Assembly (NCBI RefSeq): GCF_021869535.1
Contig: NW_026262659.1
Span: forward strand, 3,162,001 to 3,226,000
Reading direction: 5' to 3'
Source: Mytilus californianus
Taxonomy: Eukaryota > Mollusca > Bivalvia > Mytilida > Mytilidae
Length of the DNA stretch: 64,000 bases
Notes under the pieces: model-generated
Databases searched by the model: none
Seen by the model: the letters and a program-made list of their open reading frames with translations, nothing else
What the model was told of the DNA's origin: nothing
In this document: positions 1 to 10,565 of the stretch, piece by piece
How the letters are laid out: every line of letters starts with the position of its first letter
Numbering within the stretch: position 1 is the first letter of the stretch
Made by a program: the position numbers and the translations under genes

Positions 1-202
1 TTACCCTCCCGGAGCACCTGAGATCACTCCAGTGTATGGTGGGGTTCGTGTTGCTTAGTCTTTAGTTTTCTATGTTGTGTTTTGTGTACTATTATTTGTC
101 TGTTTGTCTGTTTGTCTTTTTCTTTGTCTTTTAGTCATGGCGTTGTCAGTTTATTTTCAATTCATGAGTTTGAATGGCGCTCTGGTATCTTTTACTCGTA
201 TT
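1..202 (+). repeat. PLE-1 3' tail, 5'-truncated copy
   Basis: Non-coding 3' end of a Penelope-like retroelement. It carries the recurring landmarks GGAGCACCTGAGATCAC, GGTTCGTGTTGCTTAG and GGCGTTGTCAGTTT, and ends near the CTGGTATCTTT terminus common to other copies. The window edge cuts its left side. At 32305-33008 the same sequence directly follows the reverse transcriptase frame, which identifies it as the element's tail. Confidence 0.8.
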
Positions 203-1067
203 ATGACCTATAAGGATCTGGATGGGGTTAATTGAATAATGAATAATGGTAAAAAAAATGCAGAATAGATGGCTAAAAGAATAAGTAATACAGAAAAATA
301 GGCAATGAAAAATAAAGAAAACGATAGGTGTCAAAATAAAAAGAACAGAAAATAAAGGGCAATATGAATATCGAAAAGAGAAAAAATCTATAAAACATAA
401 ACTAAATAGATGTTCGTTTTTCCCCCGTCTTAAATCCAAACTAACAAATATTCTAATTTTCCGCAATGGACCATCCTCGGTTTTTTCCTTACACCGTAAC
501 AAATTATTTTGTTCGTGCTTCTGTGTCTTACATTAATTTATGTATCGAGTTTTACTTCACCTATGATTGGGCCTTTCCGCGTGGTTATACTTGAACGCAT
601 TAGTAAAGAATATTTCTCTTCAGTGTGATCGGTACAATGGGATACAATTAACTGAAAATATTTGCAGAAAATTTTGTTTGTTGACGATATCTAAGTAAGA
701 TAATGCATACATTTAAGGTTTTTCTTGTCGTTAAAACAATTAGATTAAATAACCTCCAGTCATATAAACATATTTGATATAATGCATGACTTGTACTAAA
801 TTTATCTATCTATCTATCGCGCATGAAGAATAATTTTCCTGACAGCTAATTCGAAGCCAATAACAACCAATCAAATCATGCATATAAGATTAAACTATCA
901 ATCCATGTGTTTTCGACTTTTTCAGTTTCGCCTCCTTTGTTTGTACTTTTTAAAAAGGACAAGCTAGTCAAACGGTGATTTAAAAGCTAATTAAGGACTG
1001 GAAAAAGACATTGGATCAAATAATGTATGTGGTAGCTTTTCTAATGGATCATCCGTCATGCGAACAA
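203..1067. other. No gene seen; AT-rich spacer
   Basis: AT-rich sequence with no convincing coding frame or splice-bounded exon. It holds a short ATCT microsatellite at about 802-817 and a fragment at about 831-900 resembling the 3' part of repeat family G (compare 28420-28500). Confidence 0.4.
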
Positions 1068-1160
1068 AGTGTTACGTGTACCCCTAGGGTACACAAACGA
1101 TCTGTTACGTGTACCTCTAGGTGAACGACCTGTTACGCGTACCTCTAGCGTATACGTTAC
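1068..1160. repeat. Short imperfect tandem repeat
   Basis: About three degenerate units of 28-34 bp, each beginning TGTTACGTGTACC or TGTTACGCGTACC. The first unit contains the palindrome GTACCCCTAGGGTAC. The block is richer in CpG than its surroundings. Function unknown. Confidence 0.5.
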
Positions 1161-1224
1161 AAAATAAATTATGACCCGAACGGCCCTGCATAGATTTCAG
1201 TCGTTCTTCTTCACAACTTTGTAT

Positions 1225-1905
1225 GATCAGTTATTTTGCCAAAAACACAACCCTGTAAATGAAGTGGATAAATCGGGAATATGCACGAGTGAACCGTTTT
1301 AAATGAGATACGTTTACGCAAAACAGTGGGGGGAGAGGGTATATAACTGCTAAGACATAAGAAGTTGACAATATGAAAGTTGAAATTTTCACTTTGTCAT
1401 AGAATTTAGTTTGAAGTAAAAAAATATATGTCAACATCGAGAAAAAGATCAAGATATCACCCAGACCCTCTATTGTTGGTAGTATCCATAATCTCAATTT
1501 CACGAATATGGAATGCAAGCAGTCACTGAAATTCGGGTGTTTGACTGGCAGGACATGATCAATATATCTTTTTTTCTTTCTTTAAAGAGGTTCTGTACAA
1601 ATTCTGATGTGATTGAATACAAAAAAGTTGCCCAGTAGGAGAGTACAATAAGTACTCATTTGAGTATTGAATGTCTGTTAAAATATCATTCCATCATACT
1701 CTACAAATTAAATATATGTCGATCGAAAATTCCAGAATTTGATGAAATCATTTAAGGTGATTTAGTTATTGAAATCAGTGTGGTTCCTCACAGAGAAATG
1801 ATTTTTCAATACCGAAAGCAAGGAATTTGTATATACGAATCCAATATTTCTGTAGAGAACGCTGTTTGATAAGACAGTGTAGTCGGTCTTTTAATTGAGC
1901 ATTTA
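1225..1905 (-). pseudogene. PLE-2 reverse transcriptase remnant
   Basis: Strongly decayed minus-strand copy of the part of the PLE-2 reverse transcriptase preserved at 48893-49700. The match runs through the stretch before the catalytic palm, the YIDDVLS region and the C-terminal part, but stops and indels break every frame. It is 5'-truncated. The order and orientation match the second remnant at 2710-3395, so the two may be separate insertions or an old local duplication. Confidence 0.6.
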
Positions 1906-2159
1906 TAAATAAATAATAAATACAATATTTATAGAGCGCATTATATAATAACAACAATTACTCTAAGCCTTCACATTTGAAAATAAATAAAAAACATAAA
2001 TACATAAAACATAAAATACGAAGCACCAACTAATAGTAATCAAACACGCAGATAAAGATTAAAAAAATTAAAAAAAAAAAAATAAAATAAAAAATGCATG
2101 TACCCTAAAATATACAAAACAGTCTAAAATTAATGCAGTCAATTAAAAGTATATAAAAT

Positions 2160-2402
2160 CTACAAGAAATCATTAAAAGCAGTTCGAACTAAGTGAGTCT
2201 TGAGTTGCTTTTTAAAATCATCTAAGGAATTTACACTCCGCACGAACGGTGGTAAACTGTTACAGAGTGTAGGCGCGGCCTTGTCAAAACGCCTCTCGCC
2301 GTAGCTTTTCGTTCGGACGTCATTCGGAGGATGTAAGAGCATACTGTTTTCCGACCTGAGGGATCTACTCGGTTTGTATGGCGTAATTAAATCTTGGAGG
2401 TA
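2160..2402 (-). pseudogene. LINE ORF2 C-terminal fragment
   Basis: The minus frame reads YGERRFDKAAPTLCNSLPPF followed by VRSVNSLDDFKKQLKTHL, then a stop. This is the C-terminal signature of many jockey/CR1/RTE-type LINE reverse transcriptases (YGxRxFxxAAPxLWNSLP...SLxxFKxxLKTHLF). The open frame reaches back to about 2402. Nothing else of the element is recognisable, so this is a typical 5'-truncated LINE insertion. Confidence 0.75.
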
Positions 2403-2494
2403 GTTAGAAGCCTTGCCATGCTGGGCTTTTTACACATATAAAAGAAGTTTATATTGGCAACGGTAATGAATGGGTAGCCAGTGTAACGATATTA

Positions 2495-2600
2495 GAACAT
2501 GTGTGTTTACTAGTCATTTTGTAGCCCTTTATAGCTTGCTGTTCTGTGTGAGCCAAGGCTCCGTGATGAAGGCTGTACTTTGACCTTTAATTGTCTACGT
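2495..2600 (-). repeat. Repeat family G fragment
   Basis: Matches the copies at 30570-30740 and, in reverse, 39757-39955. Shared blocks include TTTATAGCTTG and GAGCCAAGGCTCCGTG. Confidence 0.6.
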
Positions 2601-2709
2601 TTCACACATTCTCTAACATCATACAATATATAAACTGATTATTTATAATGCACGGGACACGGGTATAAATACATTGAGATGTGGAGTATACGTCAATATG
2701 TGCTAGCAC

Positions 2710-3395
2710 AACCATTAGAAGTTGACAGTCGAAAAGTCAGAATCATCACTTTTGTCATAGATTCTAAATTGAAGAAGTAAATCTTTGATAATATGGAGGA
2801 AAGGATTACGATATGAAGCAAACCTTCTATATTCGGTAGTATCCATAATATCAAATTCACTTAGGAATTAGGTGCAAGCAGTCATTAAAATGTGGGTGTT
2901 TGACCGACAGGACATCATCAATTTAGCAGGAAAGTAAAATTAAAATACTTTGCAAGATGCCTCTTGTTTCTTTCTTTGAAAAGGTTCTGTGCGAATTCTG
3001 CTTTTTGAGTACAAAAAAGTCGCAATTCGTACCCATTGATGTATCGAAAGTCTACTAAAATAGAGATCCATAAAATGTCATCTGTACTATTATTTGTCTG
3101 TTTGTCTTTTTATTTTTGGCCATGGCATTGTCAGTTTGTTTTCGATCTATGAGCTTGACTGTCCCTCTGATATCTTTCGTCCCTCTTTTGTCGATAAAAA
3201 AGTCCAGCATTTTGATAATATAATTTTCGGTCTATTTGTTGTTGAAATCAGTATGGTTTATGAAAAAAATAAGAATTGTTTCAATACTTAAAACAAGGGA
3301 TTTGTATAAACAAATCCCGTTTGGTAGAGGAATTTGTTTAATAAGACGGTGTAGTCGATCTTTCAATTGAGCATAAATGTGTTTTTTTTCATGTT
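2710..3395 (-). pseudogene. PLE-2 reverse transcriptase remnant, interrupted
   Basis: Second decayed minus-strand PLE-2 reverse transcriptase fragment, alignable with 48893-49700. The frame is broken throughout. A 110-bp PLE-1 tail in the opposite orientation sits inside it (3078-3187); PLE-2 sequence resumes right after it with the block encoding FLIDN (GTCGATAAAAAAGTCCAGC on the plus strand). Confidence 0.65.
3078..3187 (+). repeat. PLE-1 tail nested in a PLE-2 remnant
   Basis: Only the last ~110 bp of the PLE-1 tail, from the TGTACTATTATTTGTCTG block to the CTTTCGTCCCTCTTTT end. It interrupts the minus-strand PLE-2 copy, so it arrived later. The extreme 5' truncation with a normal 3' end fits target-primed reverse transcription. 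Confidence 0.75.
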
Positions 3396-3599
3396 GACAG
3401 TCGTACGGATTACATATAATTCATAACATCTTCGTCCTTCGTCCAACATCACACAAAATGTAAACTTATTATTTACTATGCACTTGGGTAATGTGTATGA
3501 ATAAATTCGGACTGCACTCTAACACCAAAAAAAAAACTCAAGAAATATTCAGAAAGCAGCATACGTGTTTTAACAATAGACAGGTGTCTACACAATATG

Positions 3600-3999
3600 T
3601 TAAGGATGTTTGCTACTCTGTTTCAAAATAACAAACTTTTTTTAAATAGACTTTTATAAATTGATAGCTTATAAATAAAAAAAACTAAAAAAGCAGAAAA
3701 AAATGAAGGGTCTGTGTGCTTGTTTTCGAGATGTAAGCCATTAAAATTTGGCGGGAAATATTTCTCTCTAGATTTTTCATACATTTAACAGTGGCATATT
3801 TTTTCTTTAAAAAACAATGAAAAAATAACAAGGACTTTATAAGATTTTTAAATATGACTTTATGAGCTATATGTAATAAAAATATGAAAAGAAAAGTAGG
3901 GGTAAGCTGGCAAAATTTTTAATGGCACTACATGGATAAAACCAGAGGATTTCGAATATCTGGCAAAAGTTGAAAAACAAGAGGAGCGAACATCCTTAG
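3600..3999. mobile_element. MITE-like element with terminal inverted repeats
   Basis: The left end TTAAGGATGTTTGCTACTC and the reverse complement of the right end (TAAGGATGTTCGCTCCTC) match over about 26 bp. The ~400-bp interior is AT-rich and non-coding. This is the layout of a non-autonomous DNA transposon; the superfamily cannot be assigned from the sequence. Confidence 0.65.
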
Positions 4000-4537
4000 G
4001 CTTATTCATACAACAAGATAGTACAATTCAATCATTATCGGACAATTTATAGTAACTTAAAGATATAAACACTTGTTTCATGCAACAATAACTCTTTCAT
4101 TCAATGTATCAACACAAAAGAATAAGCTGAAGCAAAATCCTCACCATATTATAACTATAGATTTATGTCAATTTGAGTATTGTTTTTGTCACAATTGTGC
4201 AACCCTTGATAGAAGATGGGTAATATATCATATAATCTTCTTTGAATTTGATATATTCAACAAAGGAACTTCATGATTCTTGACATCTTCTGATTGCGCT
4301 GGTAGACCTATTTTCAATCAAATGTGTTCTCCCTTTTAAATGTGAGATCAATTGATCCCTGTTTGGACGTCAGACATTGTTCATAATTCGGATGTTTTGT
4401 TTATGGCAGTATACTAATGTACATCATCAAAATATATAATTGGTTGAGACGAATGGAGAAGATAAGATAGATCCTGAATTCATATGTTTTTCACTATTGT
4501 GTTTAGTCTCATCCGCTAATATTTGATAACCATGTTT

Positions 4538-4667
4538 GTCGACTTTACCATTGTCTAACAAGAATTTAAAAAGCCATTATCGATGAATCTTTCTTCGGAT
4601 ACGTCGACTTAACCATTTTCTAACAAGAATTTAAAAAGCCATTATCGATGAATCTTTCTCCGGATAC
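4538..4667. repeat. 65-bp direct tandem duplication
   Basis: Two adjacent, nearly identical 65-bp units beginning GTCGACTT and containing AAAAAGCCATTATCGATGAA. Apart from this block, 4000-4867 holds no recognisable gene; it lies downstream of the minus-strand exons ending at 4868 and may include their 3' untranslated region. Confidence 0.75.
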
Positions 4668-4867
4668 GTACTTAAAATCCAATCTTTGTGGTCGGTTGCC
4701 GTATAGATAATTTAGAAATGGTTGAAATGTTCTATGGGTATGCTTGTCACGATGCGAATCAACGAATCATCGTTAATTACATCATAATCAATTAAATCAT
4801 AGGCACTTTCGATGTTCTTTCTATCATGATGATTGATAACGGTTTATTGGTTTGGATCTAGATTTGT

Positions 4868-5701
4868 TCAGATGTTTAGATTTCCTTTTTTGAAACAACA
4901 TGACGCTATAGTAACTATTACTGCAATGCTTCCTCCACTAATTAAAGAAACGATTGTTTTCACTTCTAGTAATATCCCATCTAAAACAAAGATAATAAGG
5001 TACAGGTATAACAAAATGGGATAATAAAAATTGGTTGAGTGAAAAATACGGGCTTTCTTTTAACTCAATGAATAACACCTTTTTATATCCAAGTCAAAGT
5101 TTTTTTTTTTTATTTTAATAATTATTTAAAACAAGCATTGTATTTACCTGCATTGCTAGAGTCGTGAACAGGCCTAGTTATTGCTCTACTCCGTCTGTGA
5201 CTCTGTATTAAAGACATATAAGATGCCTAGTTTGTGGAATCTGTAGCGTCAACGGTTTCGCATTCAATATGCGTCTATCTTTTCATAGTGACTCATATAG
5301 GTTGATTATCTGCACAGTTTTGAAAACATTTGATTGTTATGAGACACTGGATCATTTTAATGATTTAATTCTATTAAGGATAACTAGTTTGTTTCATATG
5401 TTAATCCGACAGTGTATCTTCAACGCAATTTACATTTTGGTTTGGATATCTTCATTATAGCTATATTTTGAAACTAAAAAAAAAAAAAAAAAAACTACAC
5501 TTATATCGAACGTGGCAGAGTATTTATACACCCCAATAACTAAAAAAGACACAACGTACAGATCTGAGAGTACTTGCAGTTACTGACATATTTGTAAGCC
5601 GTTTTCTCATAAACGAAAATAAAAGTTACCATTTGTTTCAGTTTTTGAAACACTATTGGCTGTTGTTGTATTATATGTGGATTTTGATCTTTCCCAAGTT
5701 T
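4868..5701 (-). CDS. Partial gene: stalk and transmembrane exons of a membrane protein (two 3' exons)
   Basis: Two exons fit together on the minus strand. Exon 5701-5630 follows an acceptor ending ATATGTTTCAG, encodes the Thr/Ser-rich stretch TYNTTTANSVSKTETN and ends before a GTAACT donor with one base left over. Exon 4980-4868 follows TTTGTTTTAG, supplies the missing two bases, and encodes LLEVKTIVSLISGG, a hydrophobic segment (SIAVIVTIASCC), the basic residues FKKG and a stop. The pattern, extracellular Thr/Ser stalk then membrane helix then very short basic tail, fits the 3' end of a type I membrane protein. Upstream exons were not found. A 55-nt exon-like stretch at 5205-5151 would break the frame if included. 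Prediction only; no family recognised. Confidence 0.45.
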
Positions 5702-6014
5702 CTGAAACATATTTTCACAAATAAGTCTTTAGAATAGTAGAGTAATTAGATATTGATAGTTATAATCATATTCTCTTGAACACAAATCAAAGGCAAATAC
5801 TTTTGCAGATTTTGCTGAGTATTGATTGACATATATGTACAATACTTACTGCTCGAAATAGATAAAACGAAAAAATGCTGACAAAAAATCCTTAAATTCT
5901 TTTTTTAATTCAGTAATGAACATAGTTGATATTCGTATTAAACATTCTAAAGAACATTTTACTCCTGACAACAACCATAATAGCCCTATTTCTCGTATCA
6001 AACATAAGCCAAAA

Positions 6015-6170
6015 GGAACTTGCCAAGGAATTTGTTTTTGTCCCGGCTGATAAGGCTGCTAATGATATCATTATTGTTTGACGTAAATTTTACATTGAGG
6101 TTCTGCAAATGGAAATCACGAATTCACCAACATTCCAACTGACTCCTTTTTCGGAAATTGTTTTTTTGTA
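6015..6170 (+). pseudogene. PLE reverse transcriptase fragment
   Basis: Contains the motif FVFVPADKAANDIIIV, equivalent to VVVPADKASNNIVFI of the better preserved copies, then an in-frame stop and an eroded continuation. It is followed by a short PLE-1-type tail with most of the reverse transcriptase missing between them. Confidence 0.65.
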
Positions 6171-6204
6171 ATGATTGAAAGAAAATTGCTAAGTAATTTG
6201 TAAT

Positions 6205-6312
6205 GCACGCAATCCCGTCATCTTTTTCTCGAATGTGAACTACTTAATTAAACTTACCACTGGGTGTGTACTTATATGAGCAACACGACGGGTGCCACAT
6301 GTAAAACAGGAA
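6205..6312 (+). repeat. PLE-1 tail fragment
   Basis: Carries the landmarks CAATCCCGTCATCTTTTTCTC and AGCAACACGACGGGTGCCACA of the proximal PLE-1 tail. It abuts the PLE-3 copy that begins near 6320. Confidence 0.75.
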
Positions 6313-6319
6313 TTCGTCA

Positions 6320-8335
6320 TCCTTTCAGAGCAATTACAATCATGAGGAAAAGTGGAAATTTCTTCCTGTTTACTTTACCAATAGAGGGATTGATGCAATC
6401 AACATCAGCAACGTTCTACATCACAAGGAGGTAACATCTAAAATTCCTATTTATTTTCAAAATCAGTCTGTTCCTATTGTATCCTACAGTTACACCAAAA
6501 CTATTGCACCCAAAATATTTAACTATAAACAAGCATTACAGGACCTTGATTTTTACCAATACCTAAAAAACCCTCTGACATGTGACTGTTCCCACTCGCC
6601 TTACAATTACAGCCCCTATGGCCATGTTATTACTGGGGATCTAAACATAATTCAACATGAAAATCTCCGAAAGGTGATTTCTCATGGTCCTAAGTTTAGA
6701 GAACCCCAACACATCAATTGGAACCATAACTTCAAAATAATTATGGATTCCATTGAGGACTACGCATGAACATGGGCTAAACGAGAAGAAGTTCAACTGG
6801 ACACTTTGTCAGAATGGGTCAAAACAATCAGGTCTCTGATAAAACGTCGCATTCATAAGTTGAAAAACTGTGTGAATGATCGACCAAAGTCCGTTTTTAG
6901 AGACAAAGAGGTTGTGAAATGTCTATCATCTCTTCAGGATAAGTATGTTGTTGTTCCTGCGGACAAAGCTTCAAATAATATTGTCTTTATATGTAAATCG
7001 TATTACTACGAGTGTCTTGTAAAAGAATTAGGAATAAATGAGCACTCAGGTAATCCCACATACATAAACATATCATTTGACAAGGATGAGATTTTGGCGA
7101 ATCATGAGTCCTTCATGGCTTCAATGAACATTGCATTGAACAACAAATCGGAGGACTTACCTTGTTTGTATTGGATACCTAAACTTCACAAAATTCCGTA
7201 CAAACAACGGTACATTGCCGGCTCATCTGCATGTTCCACTAAAGAATTGTCCATTAGATTGACTAAAATTCTGTCCGCAGTGAAAGAGGGTCTTCAGAAA
7301 TACTGTGAAACTGTTTACTCGCGTAGTGGTATTAACCATATGTGGATTCTTAAAAACTCTAAAGAATTTCTGGATAATTTTAAATCTCGGTCTTTTTCTG
7401 AAATTAGTTCTCTCAAAACTTTTGATTTTTCAACCTTGTATACCACCATTCCCCATGTGAAATTGAAAACCGTCTAAAAGAAATAATCCAAAATGTTTTT
7501 CATCATATAAATGGTGGCATACGCTATAAATTTATTACTTTGGGATACCATAAGGCATATTTGTTAATAGTGAACAAAAGGGTAAAACATGCTACACAGA
7601 GGAACAAGTGATCAGTATGCTGCTGGAGTTTCTTATTGACAACATATTTGTTGAATTTGGAGGTAGACCTTTTCAACAAATTGTCGGCATTCCTATGGGA
7701 ACGAACTGTGCGCCTCTCCTTGCCGACCTCTTCTTATTTTCATATGAATCGGAGTTCCTTCAGACCCTTGTCAAAAACAAGAAGATCAAAGAAGCCAGGT
7801 TATTTAATTTCACTTTCAGATATATTGATGATGTTCTTTCCATTAACAATCCGAACTTTTCTGATTGGGTTCCATTAATATATCCACCAGAACTAGAAAT
7901 TAAAGAAACAACAGACACGACTTCCTCCGCCTCATTTTTAGACTTATACCTGGAATTTGACATACACAGTCATCTCAGTACCAGAATCTATGACAAACGA
8001 GACGATTTTAATTTTGAAATTATCAATTTCCCCCACCTTAGTAGTAATATAACAACTTCACCTGCATATGGGATATACATTTCCCAACTTATTCGGTACT
8101 CAAGAGCTTGCAGCTGCTACTCATACTTTGTAAAACGTCACCAGTGTCTGAGCAGAAAGTTGATGAACCAGGGGTATGTCAAAGAACGTCTCGTCCTTTT
8201 TCTAAAAAATTTCATCGGAAGGTACTAAGAACTTGTTGATAAATATTCCGTATCAACTTCACAAATAATACACGATGGTCTTGAAGTACAGATTTTGCGT
8301 ACTGACGTTGTTTATCATCTTAATAACGTGTTATA
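6320..8335 (+). pseudogene. PLE-3 reverse transcriptase, nearly full length but broken
   Basis: Longest Penelope-like coding region in the window. Regions in order: an N-terminal part with GIDAINISNVLHHKEV; a Cys/His block CDCSHSPYNYSPYGHVITGDL; the LSEWVK..IRSLIKRRI helix; VVVPADKASNNIVFI; LYWIPKLHK; FDFSTLYTTIPH; then, after a frameshift, IPMGTNCAPLLADLFLFSYE and FRYIDDVLSINN, the catalytic palm. In PLE enzymes the first catalytic Asp lies in the FDFS block and the pair in YIDD. Lesions: a TGA at 6767, a frameshift between 7477 and 7608, and a TAA near 8225 with recognisable sequence beyond. No GIY-YIG endonuclease is visible after the palm. The start is upstream of any clear ATG, so 5' truncation is likely. 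Confidence 0.8.
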
Positions 8336-8344
8336 GTATTCTTT

Positions 8345-8667
8345 TATTTGTCTTTATTAATATCAATTTTACTGTTAAGTCTGTTTTTTGAGATATCCAT
8401 TTGACATGACTCTGTGCTTATGTATCCCGTCATACTTTGAACGACAAAATTATTTTATTTATAAATATTACTTTTTCTGTTAAGTCTGTTTTTTGTGATA
8501 AACATTTGACGCGACTCTGTACTTATGTATCCCGTCATACTTTGAACAACACAATTATTTTATTTATTAATATAACTTTTACTGTTAAGTCTGTTTTTTT
8601 GTGATATCCATTTTACGTGACTCTGTATTTATGTATCCCGTCATTCTTTGAACGACAAAATTATTTT
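8345..8667 (+). repeat. Minisatellite, 105-bp period, about 3 copies
   Basis: CTGTTAAGTCTGTTTTTT recurs at 8372, 8477 and 8582, exactly 105 bp apart. Each unit also carries a TGTATCCCGTCAT block. The array lies between the end of the PLE-3 reverse transcriptase and the rest of tail A. The tail A copy at 40893 has a single unit, so the number of units varies between insertions. Confidence 0.9.
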
Positions 8668-9150
8668 AAGCGAATTTCAAGCGCGCGATTTTACGTCAGT
8701 ACTTAAAACCTTCCATCCTTTATGAATGGATTTTACACAGATAAATAAAATCGTATAATATAAGCAAAATGAGGATGTTAAATTTGATGTATGCCTTTTT
8801 GTGCTTCTTCGTTACATTTGTTTGTTTTTATAGTGATTAAGATGATAACGCAATGTTGACTGCTGTACCCCTATTTTTGACATTTTTACCTATTGCGTCT
8901 GTTTGTTTTCTTCACGCATCGTTGTCAATATAATGGAATTTGATGCGACTGTCATACACGTGAGAGGTTTAGCTAGCTTAAAACCAGGTTCAATCCACCA
9001 TTTTCTACATAAGAAAAATGCCTGTACCAAGTCAGGAATATGACAGTTGTAATCCATTCGCTTGATGTGTTTGAACTTTTGATTTTGCCATTTGATTGGG
9101 GACTATCCTTTTTGAATTTTCCTTGGAGTTCAGTATTTTTGTGATTTTAC
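8668..9150 (+). repeat. Repeat A: PLE-3 3' tail
   Basis: Non-coding block present again at 40893-41420, 46165-46385 (minus) and 61590-61955. Landmarks are GAGAGGTTTAGCTAGCT, ACCAAGTCAGGAATATGACAG and GGGACTATCCTTTTTGAATTT. Here it directly follows the PLE-3 reverse transcriptase and minisatellite, suggesting it is that element's 3' tail. Confidence 0.7.
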
Positions 9151-9154
9151 TTTT

Positions 9155-9322
9155 CACCCATGTTTTTAGTGGCATTCGTGTTGCTTAACCTTTTGTTTAC
9201 TATGTTGTCTTTTGTGTACTCTTGTTTGTCTTGTTTTTTTTTCTTTAAGTTTGGCATTGTCAGTTTGTTTTCGATTTATTAGTTTGAATAACCCTTTGGT
9301 TTCTGTTGTCCCTCTTTAACGA
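9155..9322 (+). repeat. PLE-1 tail fragment
   Basis: Distal part of the PLE-1 tail (GGCATTCGTGTTGCTTA, then GGCATTGTCAGTTTGTTTTCG, ending GTCCCTCTTTA), adjoining repeat A. Confidence 0.75.
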
Positions 9323-9747
9323 AAACCCAACAAAGGTTTGATCCCTGGATCTCCTTAATTGTCATATATTAAGAAAAATACAAGATGTTCATTCATGTTA
9401 TTCGTATTTAACTTCAATGATATTTCTAGGAACATCAACGAAGTTCGTCCTTTAGACAATTTTCATATATATAATCATTTATAAAACCATTGTCGTAAAA
9501 TATCTTTACATGGTAAGGTCAAAAATCAACCATTCTTGACAAAGAAAAGATCTTTCTAGTATCTGATCATTTTTTTAAATAATTGAAAATTATGTTTGCA
9601 AAAGGTAAAAGAATCAAGTATATATACTGTAAATTCAGAAAAAAAATTTGCGATGGAAAATATGAACCCGCACTTTACATTTCGATAGCTTTTTTGATAT
9701 GCACTATTTTTTCGTCATATTGTGATATGTTCCATCCGGTTATGCCA
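9323..9747. other. No gene seen
   Basis: AT-rich spacer. The open frame 9583-9804 runs into a minus-orientation PLE-1 tail scrap (9748-9810), and its translation resembles no protein I recognise, so I do not call it a gene. Confidence 0.4.
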
Positions 9748-9810
9748 CAAAAGAGGCGAAAGATACCAAAGGAACATCAAAATCATGAGTCAAAAACAAA
9801 CTGACACCGT
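9748..9810 (-). repeat. PLE-1 tail scrap
   Basis: Reverse-oriented terminal piece of the PLE-1 tail (GAGGCGAAAGATACCAAAGG), only ~60 bp long. Confidence 0.6.
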
Positions 9811-9814
9811 TATG

Positions 9815-10060
9815 GTAAAGTATAAATTGGTCGAGTGATCTCGGCACTGGACACAGAGCAGGCGGTGTTGCCACGATTTTTCAAATGCAGGGTTCAAATT
9901 CCGCTAAGGGAGAAGAACCATTTGTTAACGCACATTTCAAGATCTAACATTGTTGGACTTTATTTGATATGAAGTATATATAAATTATCATGTTAGCCTT
10001 GTATAAACACTGGTCATCCGGTGGGGAACGTCTGTCGTAAAGTTGTCACATATTTAGACG
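9815..10060 (+). mobile_element. tRNA-headed SINE, first of a tandem pair
   Basis: The 5' part resembles a tRNA (A-box-like AAATTGGTCGAGTGATCTC, B-box-like GGGTTCAAATTCC). After an AT-rich middle come GTATAAACACTGGTCATCC and GTCTGTCGTAAAGTTGTCA. The same order recurs in the next unit. No acceptor stem can form, so this is not a functional tRNA gene. Confidence 0.6.
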
Positions 10061-10217
10061 TACATAATAGAATTAAAATTTGGTGTGACGGCATGGTAGG
10101 TAACTGATCATCCTTTACGACCAAAAACACAGCTTATCTACAATGTATACCATCTACTTGCCACTTTACAGCGTGTACTGTGTTACAACCCTATATAACG
10201 CCAATACAACTCATTTA

Positions 10218-10565
10218 ATATAGCCTAGTTGGTTGAGTGATTAATGGCGCTGGACACAGAGTATGCGGTGTTGTCACGTTTCCGAACATGCAGGGTTCGA
10301 ATCCCGCTAAGGGAAAATAGCAGATCTATCATTAAGAAAAAATTACGCAATACAATATTGATTAAAAGGAAACAATGATTATAAGTATCTTTAAATATTA
10401 ATAAAAATAGATATCCTTAATCAGTATGAAAATGACGATGTAAATGAATCATATCAATCTATTCTGACTTAGCTTAAACAATATTTAGCCTATATACATA
10501 TATGTGTTATGGTGATAGTCCTGTATAAGAATGGGTTATTCGATGGAAACTGTCTGTCATAAAGT
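10218..10565 (+). mobile_element. tRNA-headed SINE, second of a tandem pair
   Basis: Better preserved head: AGCCTAGTTGGTTGAGTGA (A box) and CAGGGTTCGAATCCCGC (B box with a perfect T-arm stem). The tail again has GTATAAGAATGGGTTATTC and CTGTCTGTCATAAAGTTG. It ends where a PLE-1 tail begins. A reverse copy of the distal part is at 55738-55845. Confidence 0.65.

Noticed and set aside
5151-5205. 55-nt exon-like stretch with AG and GTAAAT borders between the two exons of the 4.9-kb gene
   Set aside because: Its length changes the frame and would introduce a stop after five codons; the flanking exons join correctly without it.
7636-7963. Overlapping frames on both strands within the PLE-3 palm
   Set aside because: Shadows of the reverse transcriptase frame 7608-8228.
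10222-10316. Possible tRNA gene
   Set aside because: A and B boxes and a T-arm are present, but no acceptor stem pairs, and the sequence recurs with a SINE-type tail.
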